From: Variovorax sp. PMC12
GTDB lineage: Bacteria; Pseudomonadota; Gammaproteobacteria; Burkholderiales; Burkholderiaceae_C
NCBI RefSeq assembly: GCF_003019815.1
Contig: NZ_CP027773.1
Coordinates: 5,015,501-5,079,500 of the forward strand
DNA: 64,000 nucleotides
Direction: 5' to 3'
The notes beneath the pieces are model-generated. The model ran no database searches. It was not told where the DNA came from and worked only from the letters and a program-made list of their open reading frames with translations. Positions 17,593 to 26,210 of this stretch are shown here, in pieces (within the stretch, counting starts at the first letter, position 1; each line of letters starts with the position of its first letter). A program made the translations under genes and the position numbers.

Positions 17593-18309
17593 ATGACAGC
17601 CCTGCTCTCCACCCACGCCCTCAAGGCCTTCTACGGCGACGCCCAAGCCCTCTTCGGCATCGACTTCTCGCTCGTGCAGGGCGAGCTCGTCGCCATCATC
17701 GGCGCCAACGGCGCGGGCAAGTCGACCTTCCTCAAGAGCCTCACGGGCCTGGTGCGCGCGCCGCGCGAAGCCATCGAGTTCAAGGGCCGGCCCATCGGCG
17801 GCCTTCCGCCCGGCGACATCGTTCGGCAGGGCCTTGCGATGGTTCCCGAAGGCCGGCGCCTGTTCCCCAGCCTCAGCGTGGAAGAGAACCTGCTCATGGG
17901 CGCCACCGCCGCGCGCCGCGGCCCCTGGAACCTGCAGCGCCTGTATGCGCTGTTTCCCATCCTCGCCCAGAAGCGCCACCAGCCGGGCACATCGCTCTCG
18001 GGCGGGCAGCAGCAGATGGTGGCGCTGGGCCGCGCGCTCATGAGCAACCCCGAGGTGCTGCTGTGCGACGAGCTTTCGCTGGGCCTCGCGCCCATCGTCA
18101 TCCGCGAGATCTACGCGGCCATGCCCACCATCACGGGCGAAGGCATGACGGTGGTCATCGTCGAGCAGGACGTGACCATGGCGCGCCAGGTCTCGCAGCG
18201 CATCTACTGCTTCCAGGAAGGCCGCGTGTCGCTCGAAGGCGATTCGGCCGACCTCACGCGCGAGCAGATCTCGCAAGCCTATTTCGGTATCGAGGCCGCA
18301 CATGCTTGA
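17593..18309 (+). CDS. livF: ABC transporter ATPase (LivF type)
   Basis: Second ATPase of the Liv-type importer; 238 residues. Walker A 'GANGAGKST' (about 38-46), the LivF signature 'LSGGQQQMVALGRAL' and Walker B 'VLLCDELSLGLAP' are all clear. I use the ATG at 17593 (MTALLSTHAL); the open frame upstream is repeat sequence. Its end overlaps livH by 8 bases. Confidence 0.9.
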   Translation: MTALLSTHALKAFYGDAQALFGIDFSLVQGELVAIIGANGAGKSTFLKSLTGLVRAPREAIEFKGRPIGGLPPGDIVRQGLAMVPEGRRLFPSLSVEENLLMGATAARRGPWNLQRLYALFPILAQKRHQPGTSLSGGQQQMVALGRALMSNPEVLLCDELSLGLAPIVIREIYAAMPTITGEGMTVVIVEQDVTMARQVSQRIYCFQEGRVSLEGDSADLTREQISQAYFGIEAAHA

Positions 18310-19168
18310 AACCCTCGTCCAGGGCGTGCTGCTCGGCGGCCTCTACACGCTGTTCGCGCTCGGCCAGTCGCTCATGTTCGGCGTGATGCGGCTCACCAAC
18401 ACCGCGCAGGGCGACTTCATCATCCTCGGCGCGTTCGCGGTCATCGCGGGCGTGTCGCTGACGGGCGATGCGGTGGCGCCGTGGCTGGTCGCGCTCGCGG
18501 TGCTGCCGGTGGCATTCGGCTTCGGCTATGCGCTGCAGCGCTACGTGCTCAACGGCACGCTCGGCAAGGACCCGCTGCCTTCGCTGGTCGTGACCTTCGG
18601 CCTGTCGATCGTGATCCAGAACCTGCTGCTGGAGCTGTTCTCGGCCGACCCGCGCGCCATCGACACCGGCGGGCTCAGCACCCAGGGCATTGCGCTCGGC
18701 GGCGCGATGTCGGTCGGCGTGCTGCCGCTGGTCGTGCTGGCGATCGCATTGGTGGCGACGGGCGCGCTGCAATGGCTCTTCGCGCGCACGGCGCTGGGGC
18801 GGTCGTTCCGCGCCGTGTCGGACGACCGCGAGATCGCCGAACTGATGGGGCTGAACGCGAAGAAGGTCTACGCCTTTGCCACCGCCATCGCCTTCGTGCT
18901 CATCGCCGTCGCGGGCGCCTTGCAGGGCATGCGCACGACGGTGTCTCCTTCAGACGGGCCTCTGCTGCTGCTCTTCGCCTTTGAGGCGGTGATCATCGGC
19001 GGCATGGGCTCGTTCTGGGGCACGCTGGCCGGCGCGATGATCCTCGGCATCACGCAGCAGATCGGCTTCAGGCTCGACCCGGGCTGGGGCATCTGGTTCG
19101 GGCACATCGTGTTCCTGGTAGTGCTGGTGCTGCGGCCGCAGGGGCTCTTTCCAAAGACGCGCGGATGA
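18302..19168 (+). CDS. livH: ABC transporter permease (LivH type)
   Basis: Integral membrane permease, 288 residues, about eight helices, beginning 'LVQGVLLGGLYTLFALGQSL', typical of LivH. The conserved 'EAVIIGGMGSFWGTLAGAM' near the C-terminus is the permease signature. Overlaps livF at its start and livM at its end (ATGA), so the four genes are tightly coupled. Confidence 0.9.
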   Translation: MLETLVQGVLLGGLYTLFALGQSLMFGVMRLTNTAQGDFIILGAFAVIAGVSLTGDAVAPWLVALAVLPVAFGFGYALQRYVLNGTLGKDPLPSLVVTFGLSIVIQNLLLELFSADPRAIDTGGLSTQGIALGGAMSVGVLPLVVLAIALVATGALQWLFARTALGRSFRAVSDDREIAELMGLNAKKVYAFATAIAFVLIAVAGALQGMRTTVSPSDGPLLLLFAFEAVIIGGMGSFWGTLAGAMILGITQQIGFRLDPGWGIWFGHIVFLVVLVLRPQGLFPKTRG

Positions 19169-20214
19169 AGCGAATGACGAACATGCCTCCCACACTCATC
19201 GCCGTGGAGCGCGCCACCGCCGCGAGCCGCGCCGCGCTGGCCGTCGGCATTGCCCTGGTGCTCGTTGCGGCCAGCCTGCCTTGGTGGGGCGAGTCGAGCT
19301 GGATGCGCGAATTCGTCGAGATTGCCTGCTACTTCATCTTCGCGATGATGTGGAACCTGCTCGCCGGCTATGGCGGCATGGTGAGCATCGGGCAGCAAGC
19401 CTTCTTCGGCTTCGGCGGCTACGTGATGCTGATGCTGGGCAACTTCGCGGGCGTCAATCCGTTCGTGGCGATACCCCTTGGGGCGCTGGCGGCGGGGCTG
19501 GTCGCCATTCCGGTGTCCTTCGTCGCGTTCCGGCTTTCGGGCGGGTACTTTGCCATCGGCACATGGGTCATCGCGGAAGTGTTCCGGCTGAGCTTCGCGA
19601 ACGTGTCGGCCGTGGGCGGCGGCTCGGGCACCACGCTTACCGCGCTGCGCGGCATCGAGAAGGCCACCCGCGAAAGCACCACCTATTGGATGGCGCTGGC
19701 CTGCGTGGTCGCGGCCGTCGCGCTGGTGTACCTGTTCCTGCGCAGCAAGCGCGGCCTTGCGCTGCTGGCCATACGCGACAACGAGGTGGCGGCGGAGTCG
19801 CAGGGTATTCCGGTCGCGCGCATGAAGCTGGCGGTGTACGTGGTCGCGGCCTTCGGCGCTGGGCTCGCGGGTGCGCTGTACTTCGTGGGCAACCTGCGCA
19901 TCGGCCCCGATGCGGCGTTCAGCGTCAACTGGACGGCCTTCGCCATCTTCATGGTGGTCATCGGCGGCATCGGCCGCATCGAAGGGCCGCTGGTCGGCGC
20001 GCTCATCTTCTGGGCGCTCAACAAGTTCCTGAGCGACTACGGCACCTGGTATCTGCTGGGGCTGGGGCTGCTCGCGATTCTCGTCACGCTGTTCTTCAAG
20101 CAGGGCCTGTGGGGCTACGCGCAGCAGCGCTGGGGCTGGTCGCTGTTTCCGACGCAGCGCAAGCTGTCGCCGGTGCACGCGCCGGCCGGCGTCAAGGCTT
20201 CTTCACGGTGTTGA
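19165..20214 (+). CDS. livM: ABC transporter permease (LivM type)
   Basis: Second permease, 349 residues, about nine or ten helices. 'LLAGYGGMVSIGQQAFFGFG' and 'VVIGGIGRIEGPLVGALIF' are the LivM hallmarks. Starts at the ATG overlapping the livH stop. Its last 23 bases overlap the 3' end of a convergent gene on the other strand, so transcription from the hydroquinone operon probably ends near here. Confidence 0.9.
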   Translation: MKRMTNMPPTLIAVERATAASRAALAVGIALVLVAASLPWWGESSWMREFVEIACYFIFAMMWNLLAGYGGMVSIGQQAFFGFGGYVMLMLGNFAGVNPFVAIPLGALAAGLVAIPVSFVAFRLSGGYFAIGTWVIAEVFRLSFANVSAVGGGSGTTLTALRGIEKATRESTTYWMALACVVAAVALVYLFLRSKRGLALLAIRDNEVAAESQGIPVARMKLAVYVVAAFGAGLAGALYFVGNLRIGPDAAFSVNWTAFAIFMVVIGGIGRIEGPLVGALIFWALNKFLSDYGTWYLLGLGLLAILVTLFFKQGLWGYAQQRWGWSLFPTQRKLSPVHAPAGVKASSRC

Positions 20215-20695
20215 TGTAGTACTCGATCTTCGTGCGGTCCTTGTAGGGATCGTTGTCGAAGAACCTGGTCTCTTGCGAGATCCTGATCTGGTAGCCGTCG
20301 CGCACGCCCTCCAGCGAGGTCGCGCTGTCGGTGGTCACGGGCGAGAGCGTGGGCCTGTGGAAGGCGGCCACCGTCTTGAAGCCGTCGGTGCTGAACGCCT
20401 TGACGGCCGCGCTGCTCAGGCGGCCGGTGCTGTCTGCGGTCACGTCCACGTCGGTCATTGCGGTGTTCGGCGGCACCGAGAGCAGGCTGGCAAGCGGCGG
20501 CGGCAAGGTCTTGGCGCCGCTTTTTTCCTGGATGCGATAGCTCAGGCCGCCCTGCGCGTTGGGCTCGCCCTTCGCAGCGGAGGACTCTTCCATGCTGCTC
20601 ACGACCCATGCGCTGATGAGCAACAGCGGCGCCGCAATGGCGCCCACGTACAGCAGAAAACGCAGGCGGTCCTTGGTGTGGAAAAACTCGATCAT
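20192..20695 (-). CDS. Membrane-anchored hypothetical protein
   Basis: 167 residues from the ATG at 20695 (MIEFFHTKDR); an ATG eight codons upstream is the alternative. One membrane helix at about 15-33 follows a short charged N-terminus, then a soluble, probably periplasmic, region with 'VKAFSTDGFKTVAAFHRPT' and 'IEYYINTVKKP' at the end. I recognise no family. It converges on and overlaps livM by 23 bases. Confidence 0.6.
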   Translation of the reverse strand: MIEFFHTKDRLRFLLYVGAIAAPLLLISAWVVSSMEESSAAKGEPNAQGGLSYRIQEKSGAKTLPPPLASLLSVPPNTAMTDVDVTADSTGRLSSAAVKAFSTDGFKTVAAFHRPTLSPVTTDSATSLEGVRDGYQIRISQETRFFDNDPYKDRTKIEYYINTVKKP

Positions 20696-20880
20696 CGGCG
20701 TGTGCTCCCTTTGTGGCATGTGGCGGCTGTCAGGTCGACGCTGCCTTGTCCGCCCATGTTAAAGCCCTGCCTGGTGTTCGTTCAGACTTGATTAATATTT
20801 GCCCGTCATGTAACGTTGTGTAAACGAAACGTCAGTCACGTTCGTCATTCCCCGGTCTTTTCATTCTTCATGGAGTCATC

Positions 20881-21885
20881 TTGACGATCACCAAACGCCG
20901 CTTGCTCGAAGGCGGCGCGGCAGCCGTCGCCGCCTCGCTGCTCGCGAAGGCTTCCTGGGCACAGCAACGCAACACGGGCGGCGATGCCTGGCCGACCAAG
21001 CCGCTGCACATCCTGGTGGGCTTTCCCGCAGGCGCGTCGCCCGACCTCGCGGCCCGCGCCATCGCGGAGCCACTGTCGAAGATCCTGCGCCAGCCGGTGA
21101 CGGTCGAGAACAAGCCGGGCGCAAGCGGCAACACCGTCGCCGACCAGGTGGCCAAGGCCACCGACGACCACACCATCGGCGCGCTGATCAACGGCAACCT
21201 CACCATCGCCAAGCTGCTCAACCCGTCGCTGCCCTTCGACCCCGAGAAAGACTTCGCCCCGGTCGGCCTGATCGGCACCGCGCCGCTGGTGCTGGCCGTG
21301 TCGGGCAGCGCCACGGGCAAGACGGCGGCCGAGCAACTGCTGTGGGTGCGCAATCTCGGCGGCAGCGGCAAGTACGGCACGCCGGGCGTGGGCACCGTGG
21401 GCCACCTGGGCATGGAACTCATCAAGAGCCGCGCCGCCATCACCGCGCAGCACAAGCCCTACACCGGCAACCCGCAGGTCATCGCGGGGCTGCTGGCCAA
21501 CGAGATCCAGCTGGCGCTGCTGCCGCCCGGCCTTGCCATGCCGCACATCAAGTCGGGAAAGATCAAGGCCATCGGCGTGACCTCGCCCGAGCGCAGCCCG
21601 CTGGCGAGCGAGCTGCCCACCATCCGCGACGCCGACGTGCGCGGCGCCGACCTCGAGATCTGGACCGCGCTCGCCGCGCCCGCCGGCATGAAGCCCGCCG
21701 CCGTGGCAAGGCTCAATGCCGCGCTGGTCGAAGTGATCAGTTCGCCCGAGGTGAGCCAGGCGCTGCTCAAGACCGGCTGGCAGGCGCAGCCCGGCTCTCC
21801 CGACACGCTGGCCAAGCGCATGCGCGCCGACACCACGCGCCTGGGCGGCGTGATCCTGATGAAGGGCATCCGCTCGGACGCCTGA
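20881..21885 (+). CDS. Bug-family (TctC-like) tripartite tricarboxylate transporter binding protein
   Basis: Periplasmic solute-binding protein, 334 residues. 'PTKPLHILVGFPAGASPDLAAR' and 'ENKPGASGNTVADQVAK' are the Bug-family signatures, after a signal ending near 'KASWAQ'. The start is TTG at 20881 with GGAG eight bases before; an ATG at 20870 runs into a stop. No TctA/TctB membrane genes are nearby, as is common for Bug proteins in Burkholderiales. It points toward the IclR gene and may bind an organic acid linked to the pca genes (inference). Confidence 0.88.
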   Translation: MTITKRRLLEGGAAAVAASLLAKASWAQQRNTGGDAWPTKPLHILVGFPAGASPDLAARAIAEPLSKILRQPVTVENKPGASGNTVADQVAKATDDHTIGALINGNLTIAKLLNPSLPFDPEKDFAPVGLIGTAPLVLAVSGSATGKTAAEQLLWVRNLGGSGKYGTPGVGTVGHLGMELIKSRAAITAQHKPYTGNPQVIAGLLANEIQLALLPPGLAMPHIKSGKIKAIGVTSPERSPLASELPTIRDADVRGADLEIWTALAAPAGMKPAAVARLNAALVEVISSPEVSQALLKTGWQAQPGSPDTLAKRMRADTTRLGGVILMKGIRSDA

Positions 21886-21915
21886 GCGTGCGCAACGGCG
21901 GCCGCGGGTGTGCGC

Positions 21916-22701
21916 TCAGAGCAGCTGCGACACCCGCTTCGCCGCATCCACCAGCGCAGGCAGCATGGTCTCCTGCATCACCTTCGCGCTGGTGCGGTTC
22001 GCCTGCCCGCTGATGTTGAGCGCGGCCACCATGCGCCCCTGCCGGTCGACGATGGGCGCGGCCACCGAAATCAGGCCTTCCTCAAGCTCCTGGTTCACCA
22101 GGCACCACTGCTGCTTGCGCGCCTGCGCCACCTTGGCCATGAGCGCATCGATGTCGGTCAGCGTGTGCTTGGTCAGCGTCTGGATGTCGGAGGCTTCGAG
22201 GCGCGTGCGCACTTCGTCGTCATCGAGGTCCGCCAGCAACAGCCGGCCCAGCGACGTGCAGTAGGCCGGCAGTCGGGAGCCCACGCCCAGGTTGATGTGC
22301 ATGATCTTCTTCGTCGGCACGCGCAGCACGTAGACGATGTCGGTCGCGTCCAGCACGGCGGCCGAGCACGACTCCTGCACCTGCTGCACCAGTGCTTCCA
22401 TCACCGGCTCCGCGCGGTTCCAGATCGGCATCGACGAGAGGTACGCGAAGCCCAGGTCGAGGATGCGCGGCGTGAGCGTGAACAGCTTGCCGTCGGTCAC
22501 CACGTAGCCCAGCGTCTGCAGCGTGAGCAGGATGCGCCGCGCGCCCGCGCGCGTGAGGCCGCTGCCGGCGGCCACCTCGCTCAGCGTCTGGTGCGGCGCG
22601 TTCGCGCTGAACGAACGGATGACCTGCAGGCCGCGTGCGAAAGACTGCACGTAGCTGTCGCCGGGCGCGGGTGCGGTGGGTTGTGTCGCGTGGGTTGCCA
22701 T
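21916..22701 (-). CDS. pcaR: IclR-family regulator, PcaR/PobR-like
   Basis: Transcription regulator of 261 residues. Winged helix domain at about 18-75 ('SEVAAGSGLTRAGARRILLTL') and an IclR effector domain from about 90. It is divergent from pcaIJF, and 'MHINLGVGSRLPAYCTSLGR' is typical of the PcaR/PobR/CatR branch that answers to beta-ketoadipate pathway acids. The 126-base gap holds GAAC/GTTC repeats suited to this family. Confidence 0.82.
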   Translation of the reverse strand: MATHATQPTAPAPGDSYVQSFARGLQVIRSFSANAPHQTLSEVAAGSGLTRAGARRILLTLQTLGYVVTDGKLFTLTPRILDLGFAYLSSMPIWNRAEPVMEALVQQVQESCSAAVLDATDIVYVLRVPTKKIMHINLGVGSRLPAYCTSLGRLLLADLDDDEVRTRLEASDIQTLTKHTLTDIDALMAKVAQARKQQWCLVNQELEEGLISVAAPIVDRQGRMVAALNISGQANRTSAKVMQETMLPALVDAAKRVSQLL

Positions 22702-22730
22702 GCTGAGCGATCCTCTCTAGAATTCATTAT

Positions 22731-22768
22731 ACGAACAAATGTTCTTTAGACGAACAAATTGTCGGTTC
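22731..22768. promoter_or_regulatory. Candidate PcaR operator repeats
   Basis: ACGAACAAAT occurs at 22731-22740 and again at 22750-22759, a direct repeat with 19-base period. Between them GTTCTTTAGACGAAC (22741-22755) is a GTTC-N7-GAAC palindrome of 15 bases, the length and style of known PcaR boxes. A further GTTC lies at 22765-22768. The region is midway between the divergent regulator and pcaI. Confidence 0.55.
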
Positions 22769-22827
22769 GCAGAATCGGGCGGATCGCGGTTCGGTTTCTT
22801 CTTTCCTCTCACCCGGAGACAAGCTTC

Positions 22828-23529
22828 ATGATCAACAAGATCGCGCGCTCGGTCGCCGATGCCCTGTCGGGCATCCAGGACGGCGCCACGGTTCTCATCG
22901 GCGGCTTCGGCACCGCCGGCATCCCCGGCGAACTCATCGACGGCCTCGTCGAGCAGGGCGCCAAGGACCTCACGGTCGTCAACAACAACGCGGGCAACGG
23001 CGAGACCGGCCTCGCGGCGCTGCTCAAGACGGGCCGCGTGCGCAAGATCATCTGCAGCTTCCCTCGCCAGGCCGACAGCCAGGTGTTCGACGGGCTCTAC
23101 CGCAGCGGCAAGATCGAACTCGAGCTCGTGCCCCAGGGCAACCTCGCCGAGCGCATCCGCGCCGCGGGCGCGGGCATCGGCGCCTTCTTCTGCCCCACGG
23201 GCTACGGCACGCAACTGGCCGGCAACCGCGAGACCCGCGAGATCGACGGCAAGCAGTACGTGCTCGAGTACCCCATCCACGGCGACGTGGCGCTCATCAA
23301 GGCCGAGCGCGGCGACCGCTGGGGCAACCTGGTCTATCGCAAGGCGGCGCGCAACTTCGGCCCGGTCATGGCCATGGCCGCGAAGAAGACCATCGCCACC
23401 GTGCACGACATCGCCGAGCTCGGCACCCTAGACCCCGAGACCATCGTGACCCCGGGCATCTTCGTGCACCAGGTGGTGCGCATCGAACGCGTGGCGACCC
23501 AGGCCGGCGGTTTCAAGAAGGCAGCATGA
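22828..23529 (+). CDS. pcaI: 3-oxoadipate CoA-transferase subunit A
   Basis: Alpha subunit of succinyl-CoA:3-oxoadipate CoA-transferase; 233 residues. The CoA-transferase family signature 'IGGFGTAGIPGELIDGL' is near residue 25, and 'VPQGNLAERIRAAGAGI' follows. Start at ATG 22828 with CGGAG upstream; the open frame extends further but over the operator. It overlaps pcaJ by 4 bases. The generic family also includes acetoacetate transferases, but IclR regulator plus PcaF-type thiolase support PcaI. Confidence 0.88.
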   Translation: MINKIARSVADALSGIQDGATVLIGGFGTAGIPGELIDGLVEQGAKDLTVVNNNAGNGETGLAALLKTGRVRKIICSFPRQADSQVFDGLYRSGKIELELVPQGNLAERIRAAGAGIGAFFCPTGYGTQLAGNRETREIDGKQYVLEYPIHGDVALIKAERGDRWGNLVYRKAARNFGPVMAMAAKKTIATVHDIAELGTLDPETIVTPGIFVHQVVRIERVATQAGGFKKAA

Positions 23530-24173
23530 CCATGACTTACACACGTCGCACCAAGGACCAGCTCGCCGCCCGCGTGGCGCAGGACATCTTCGACGGCGCC
23601 GTCGTCAACCTCGGCATCGGCCAGCCCACGCTGGTGGCCAACCACCTGCCCAAGGGCCGCGAGGTCATCCTGCAGAGCGAGAACGGCATCCTCGGCATGG
23701 GCCCCGCGCCCGAGGCCGGCGAAGAAGACTACGACCTGATCAACGCCGGCAAGCAGCCCGTCACGCTGCTGCCGGGCGGCGCCTTCTTCCACCATGCCGA
23801 CAGCTTCGCGATGATGCGCGGCGGCCACCTCGACATCTGCGTGCTCGGCGCGTTCCAGGTGTCGGCCACCGGCGACCTCGCCAACTGGCACACCGGCGAG
23901 AAAGACGCCATTCCCGCCGTCGGCGGCGCCATGGACCTGGCCATTGGCGCCAAGCAGACGTGGGTCATGATGGACCTGCTGACCAAGCAGGGCGCGAGCA
24001 AGCTGGTGAAGGAATGCACCTATCCGCTGACCGGCATCGCCTGCGTCAAGCGCGTGTATTCCGATCTCGCCACGCTCGAGTGCACGCCGCAAGGCCTGAA
24101 GCTCATCGACCTGGTCGACGGCCTGAGCCGCGAAGAACTCGAGAAGCTCGTCGGCCTTCCGATCGCCGCCTGA
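23526..24173 (+). CDS. pcaJ: 3-oxoadipate CoA-transferase subunit B
   Basis: Beta subunit, 215 residues, carrying the catalytic glutamate in 'LQSENGILGMGP'. 'GGHLDICVLGAFQVSATGDL' and 'VMMDLLTKQGASKLVKEC' fit the family. The ATG overlaps the pcaI stop (ATGA); a second ATG two codons in is possible. Together with PcaI it makes 3-oxoadipyl-CoA from 3-oxoadipate and succinyl-CoA. Confidence 0.88.
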   Translation: MTMTYTRRTKDQLAARVAQDIFDGAVVNLGIGQPTLVANHLPKGREVILQSENGILGMGPAPEAGEEDYDLINAGKQPVTLLPGGAFFHHADSFAMMRGGHLDICVLGAFQVSATGDLANWHTGEKDAIPAVGGAMDLAIGAKQTWVMMDLLTKQGASKLVKECTYPLTGIACVKRVYSDLATLECTPQGLKLIDLVDGLSREELEKLVGLPIAA

Positions 24174-24202
24174 TCCCTTTCAAGCCATTACAGAGACACA
24201 CC

Positions 24203-25408
24203 ATGACCAACCAAGCCTTCATCTGCGACGCCGTTCGCACCCCCTTCGGCCGCTACGGCGGCTCGCTCAGCAGCGTGCGCGCCGACGACCTGGGCGCCGT
24301 GCCCCTGCGCGCACTGATGGAACGCAACAAGAACGTCGACTGGCAGGCGGTGAGCGACGTGCTCTACGGATGCGCCAACCAGGCCGGCGAAGACAACCGC
24401 AACGTCGCGCGCATGTCGGCGCTGCTGGCGGGCCTGCCGCTCGAACTCGGCGGCGCGACCATCAACCGCCTGTGCGGTTCGGGCCTCGATGCCGTGGGCA
24501 CGGCCGCACGCGCCATCCGCGCCGGTGAAGCCGGCCTGATGATCGCCGGCGGCGTGGAAAGCATGAGCCGCGCTCCCTTCGTCATGCCCAAGGCCGAAAG
24601 CGCCTTCAGCCGCAACAACGCGGTGTACGACACCACCATCGGCTGGCGCTTCGTCAACAAGCTCATGAAGGCGCAGTACGGCGTCGACTCGATGCCCGAG
24701 ACGGCAGAAAACGTGGCCACCGACTACAAGATCGAGCGCGAGGCGCAAGACCTGATGGCGCTGAACTCGCAGTTGCGCGCAGTGGCTTCGCAGAAGTCGG
24801 GCTTCTTCGACGCTGAAATCGTGCCCGTGACCGTGCCGCAGAAGAAGGGCGACGCCATCATCGTCAGCAAGGACGAGCATCCGCGCGAGACCAGCCTCGA
24901 GTCGCTCGCCAAGCTCAAGGGCGTGGTGCGTCCTGACGGCACCGTGACCGCCGGCAATGCCAGCGGCGTGAACGACGGCGCCTGCGCGCTGCTGCTGGCC
25001 GACGAAGCCAGCGCCGCCAAGCACGGCCTCACGCCGCGCGCCCGGGTGGTCGGCATGGCCACTGCCGGCGTCGCGCCGCGCGTGATGGGCATCGGCCCCG
25101 CGCCCGCCACGCAGAAGGTGCTGGCGCTCACGGGCCTCACGCTCGACCAGATCGACGTCATCGAACTGAACGAAGCCTTCGCAGCCCAGGGCCTCGCCGT
25201 GCTGCGCCTGCTGGGCCTGAAGGACGACGACGCCCGCGTCAACATCAACGGCGGCGCCATCGCGCTGGGCCACCCGCTGGGCGCCAGCGGCGCCCGCCTG
25301 GCCACCACGGCGGTGAACCAGCTGCACAAGGGCGGCGGCCGCTATGCGCTGTGCACGATGTGCATCGGCGTGGGCCAGGGCATCGCGGTGATTCTCGAGC
25401 GCGTCTGA
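24203..25408 (+). CDS. pcaF: 3-oxoadipyl-CoA thiolase
   Basis: Thiolase splitting 3-oxoadipyl-CoA into succinyl-CoA and acetyl-CoA; 401 residues. Catalytic Cys91 lies in 'NRLCGSGLDAVG', the His in 'NGGAIALGHPLGASGAR' and the second Cys in 'CTMCIGVGQG'. Start at ATG 24203 (MTNQAFICDA), 29 bases after pcaJ. As last gene of the trio it completes the pathway to the TCA cycle. Other thiolases look alike, so the name rests on context. Confidence 0.88.
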   Translation: MTNQAFICDAVRTPFGRYGGSLSSVRADDLGAVPLRALMERNKNVDWQAVSDVLYGCANQAGEDNRNVARMSALLAGLPLELGGATINRLCGSGLDAVGTAARAIRAGEAGLMIAGGVESMSRAPFVMPKAESAFSRNNAVYDTTIGWRFVNKLMKAQYGVDSMPETAENVATDYKIEREAQDLMALNSQLRAVASQKSGFFDAEIVPVTVPQKKGDAIIVSKDEHPRETSLESLAKLKGVVRPDGTVTAGNASGVNDGACALLLADEASAAKHGLTPRARVVGMATAGVAPRVMGIGPAPATQKVLALTGLTLDQIDVIELNEAFAAQGLAVLRLLGLKDDDARVNINGGAIALGHPLGASGARLATTAVNQLHKGGGRYALCTMCIGVGQGIAVILERV

Positions 25409-25427
25409 CGCCGCATCCATTGCGGCG
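25409..25427. terminator. Hairpin after pcaF, possible terminator
   Basis: Seven-base-pair stem CGCCGCA / TGCGGCG with a 5-base loop directly follows the pcaF stop. No T tract follows on the plus strand. It sits between convergent genes, a usual place for a terminator. Confidence 0.4.
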
Positions 25428-25447
25428 CTCGCTGGGCCGCCTTGGCC

Positions 25448-25909
25448 TCAGATGAGCGTCGCACTCACGCCGCGCGCCACGGCGGGGGCGATGCCGGCGT
25501 AGAAGAAGCCCAGGTCGTCCTCGGGGCCGTTGACGGCGCGCCCGCGCACCTTGCTCATCGCGCAGACGCCGACCTGGGCGTCGTCCTTGCCGATGACCAG
25601 AACGAAGGGGTTGTCCTCGTCGCCCCGCAGGTAGCGCCCGCCGAACTCGCGGCGCGCGACCTCGAAGACGTAAGCCGACGCGAGAAAGTGAAGGTCGTCC
25701 GGCAAGGGCGCCTGCTGCCTGAAGAAGTCGTCAAGCACGCGGTCGACCAGCGACAGCGAGGACGCCGTGTAGTCCAGCCGCGAGCCGTCGATGGGCGCGC
25801 CGGGCCGCGAGAACGCGTCGACGAAGTCCTCGGCCTGCGAGGCCATGCCTTCCTCGATCGTCTCGGGCATGGCCGGCTTCTTTTTCTTCAGCAGGTCGAA
25901 CAATCCCAT
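25448..25909 (-). CDS. Hypothetical protein, DUF-like, convergent with pcaF
   Basis: Soluble protein of 153 residues starting MGLFDLLKKKKP. No signal or membrane helix. Mixed helix/strand pattern with 'VFEVARREFGGRYLRGDEDN' and 'PFVLVIGKDDAQVGVCAMSKV'; I do not recognise the family. A run of (GATG) units lies about 25 bases before the ATG, in its presumed promoter or leader. Confidence 0.65.
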   Translation of the reverse strand: MGLFDLLKKKKPAMPETIEEGMASQAEDFVDAFSRPGAPIDGSRLDYTASSLSLVDRVLDDFFRQQAPLPDDLHFLASAYVFEVARREFGGRYLRGDEDNPFVLVIGKDDAQVGVCAMSKVRGRAVNGPEDDLGFFYAGIAPAVARGVSATLI

Positions 25910-25933
25910 GGTTGCGGTTTTCCTTCGTCGAAA

Positions 25934-25965
25934 GATGGATGGATGGATGGATGGATGAATGGATG
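25934..25965. repeat. Tetranucleotide (GATG)8 simple repeat
   Basis: Eight units of GATG, the seventh changed to AATG, at 25934-25965. It is upstream of the minus-strand gene starting at 25909. Such runs change length by slippage and here could alter promoter spacing. A shorter CAGA run (about 26176-26189) lies before the next plus-strand gene. Confidence 0.85.
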
Positions 25966-26210
25966 CGATGCGCTCGGAATCTGCTCACTGTGTCAGAACC
26001 CGCAGTCCGCGCGCAAGCAGGAATTCGAAGTACACCGGCGCAGCTAACAGAAGTTCGCGCAGGTTGCAGCGCTCGCCAAAGAGCTACTCCGGGCCTCGGG
26101 GCCGTCATGGACATGCCTTGTGCCGTCAATAGTCTTGCTCAGGGTTTTCCCGCATCGAAGCGGCAAGACCCCATCCAGACAGACAGACAACCCACAGAAA
26201 AGACGGAACC

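Noticed and set aside
25934..25965. CRISPR or larger repeat array
   Set aside because: Only a 4-base unit repeated eight times with no spacers; it is a simple repeat.
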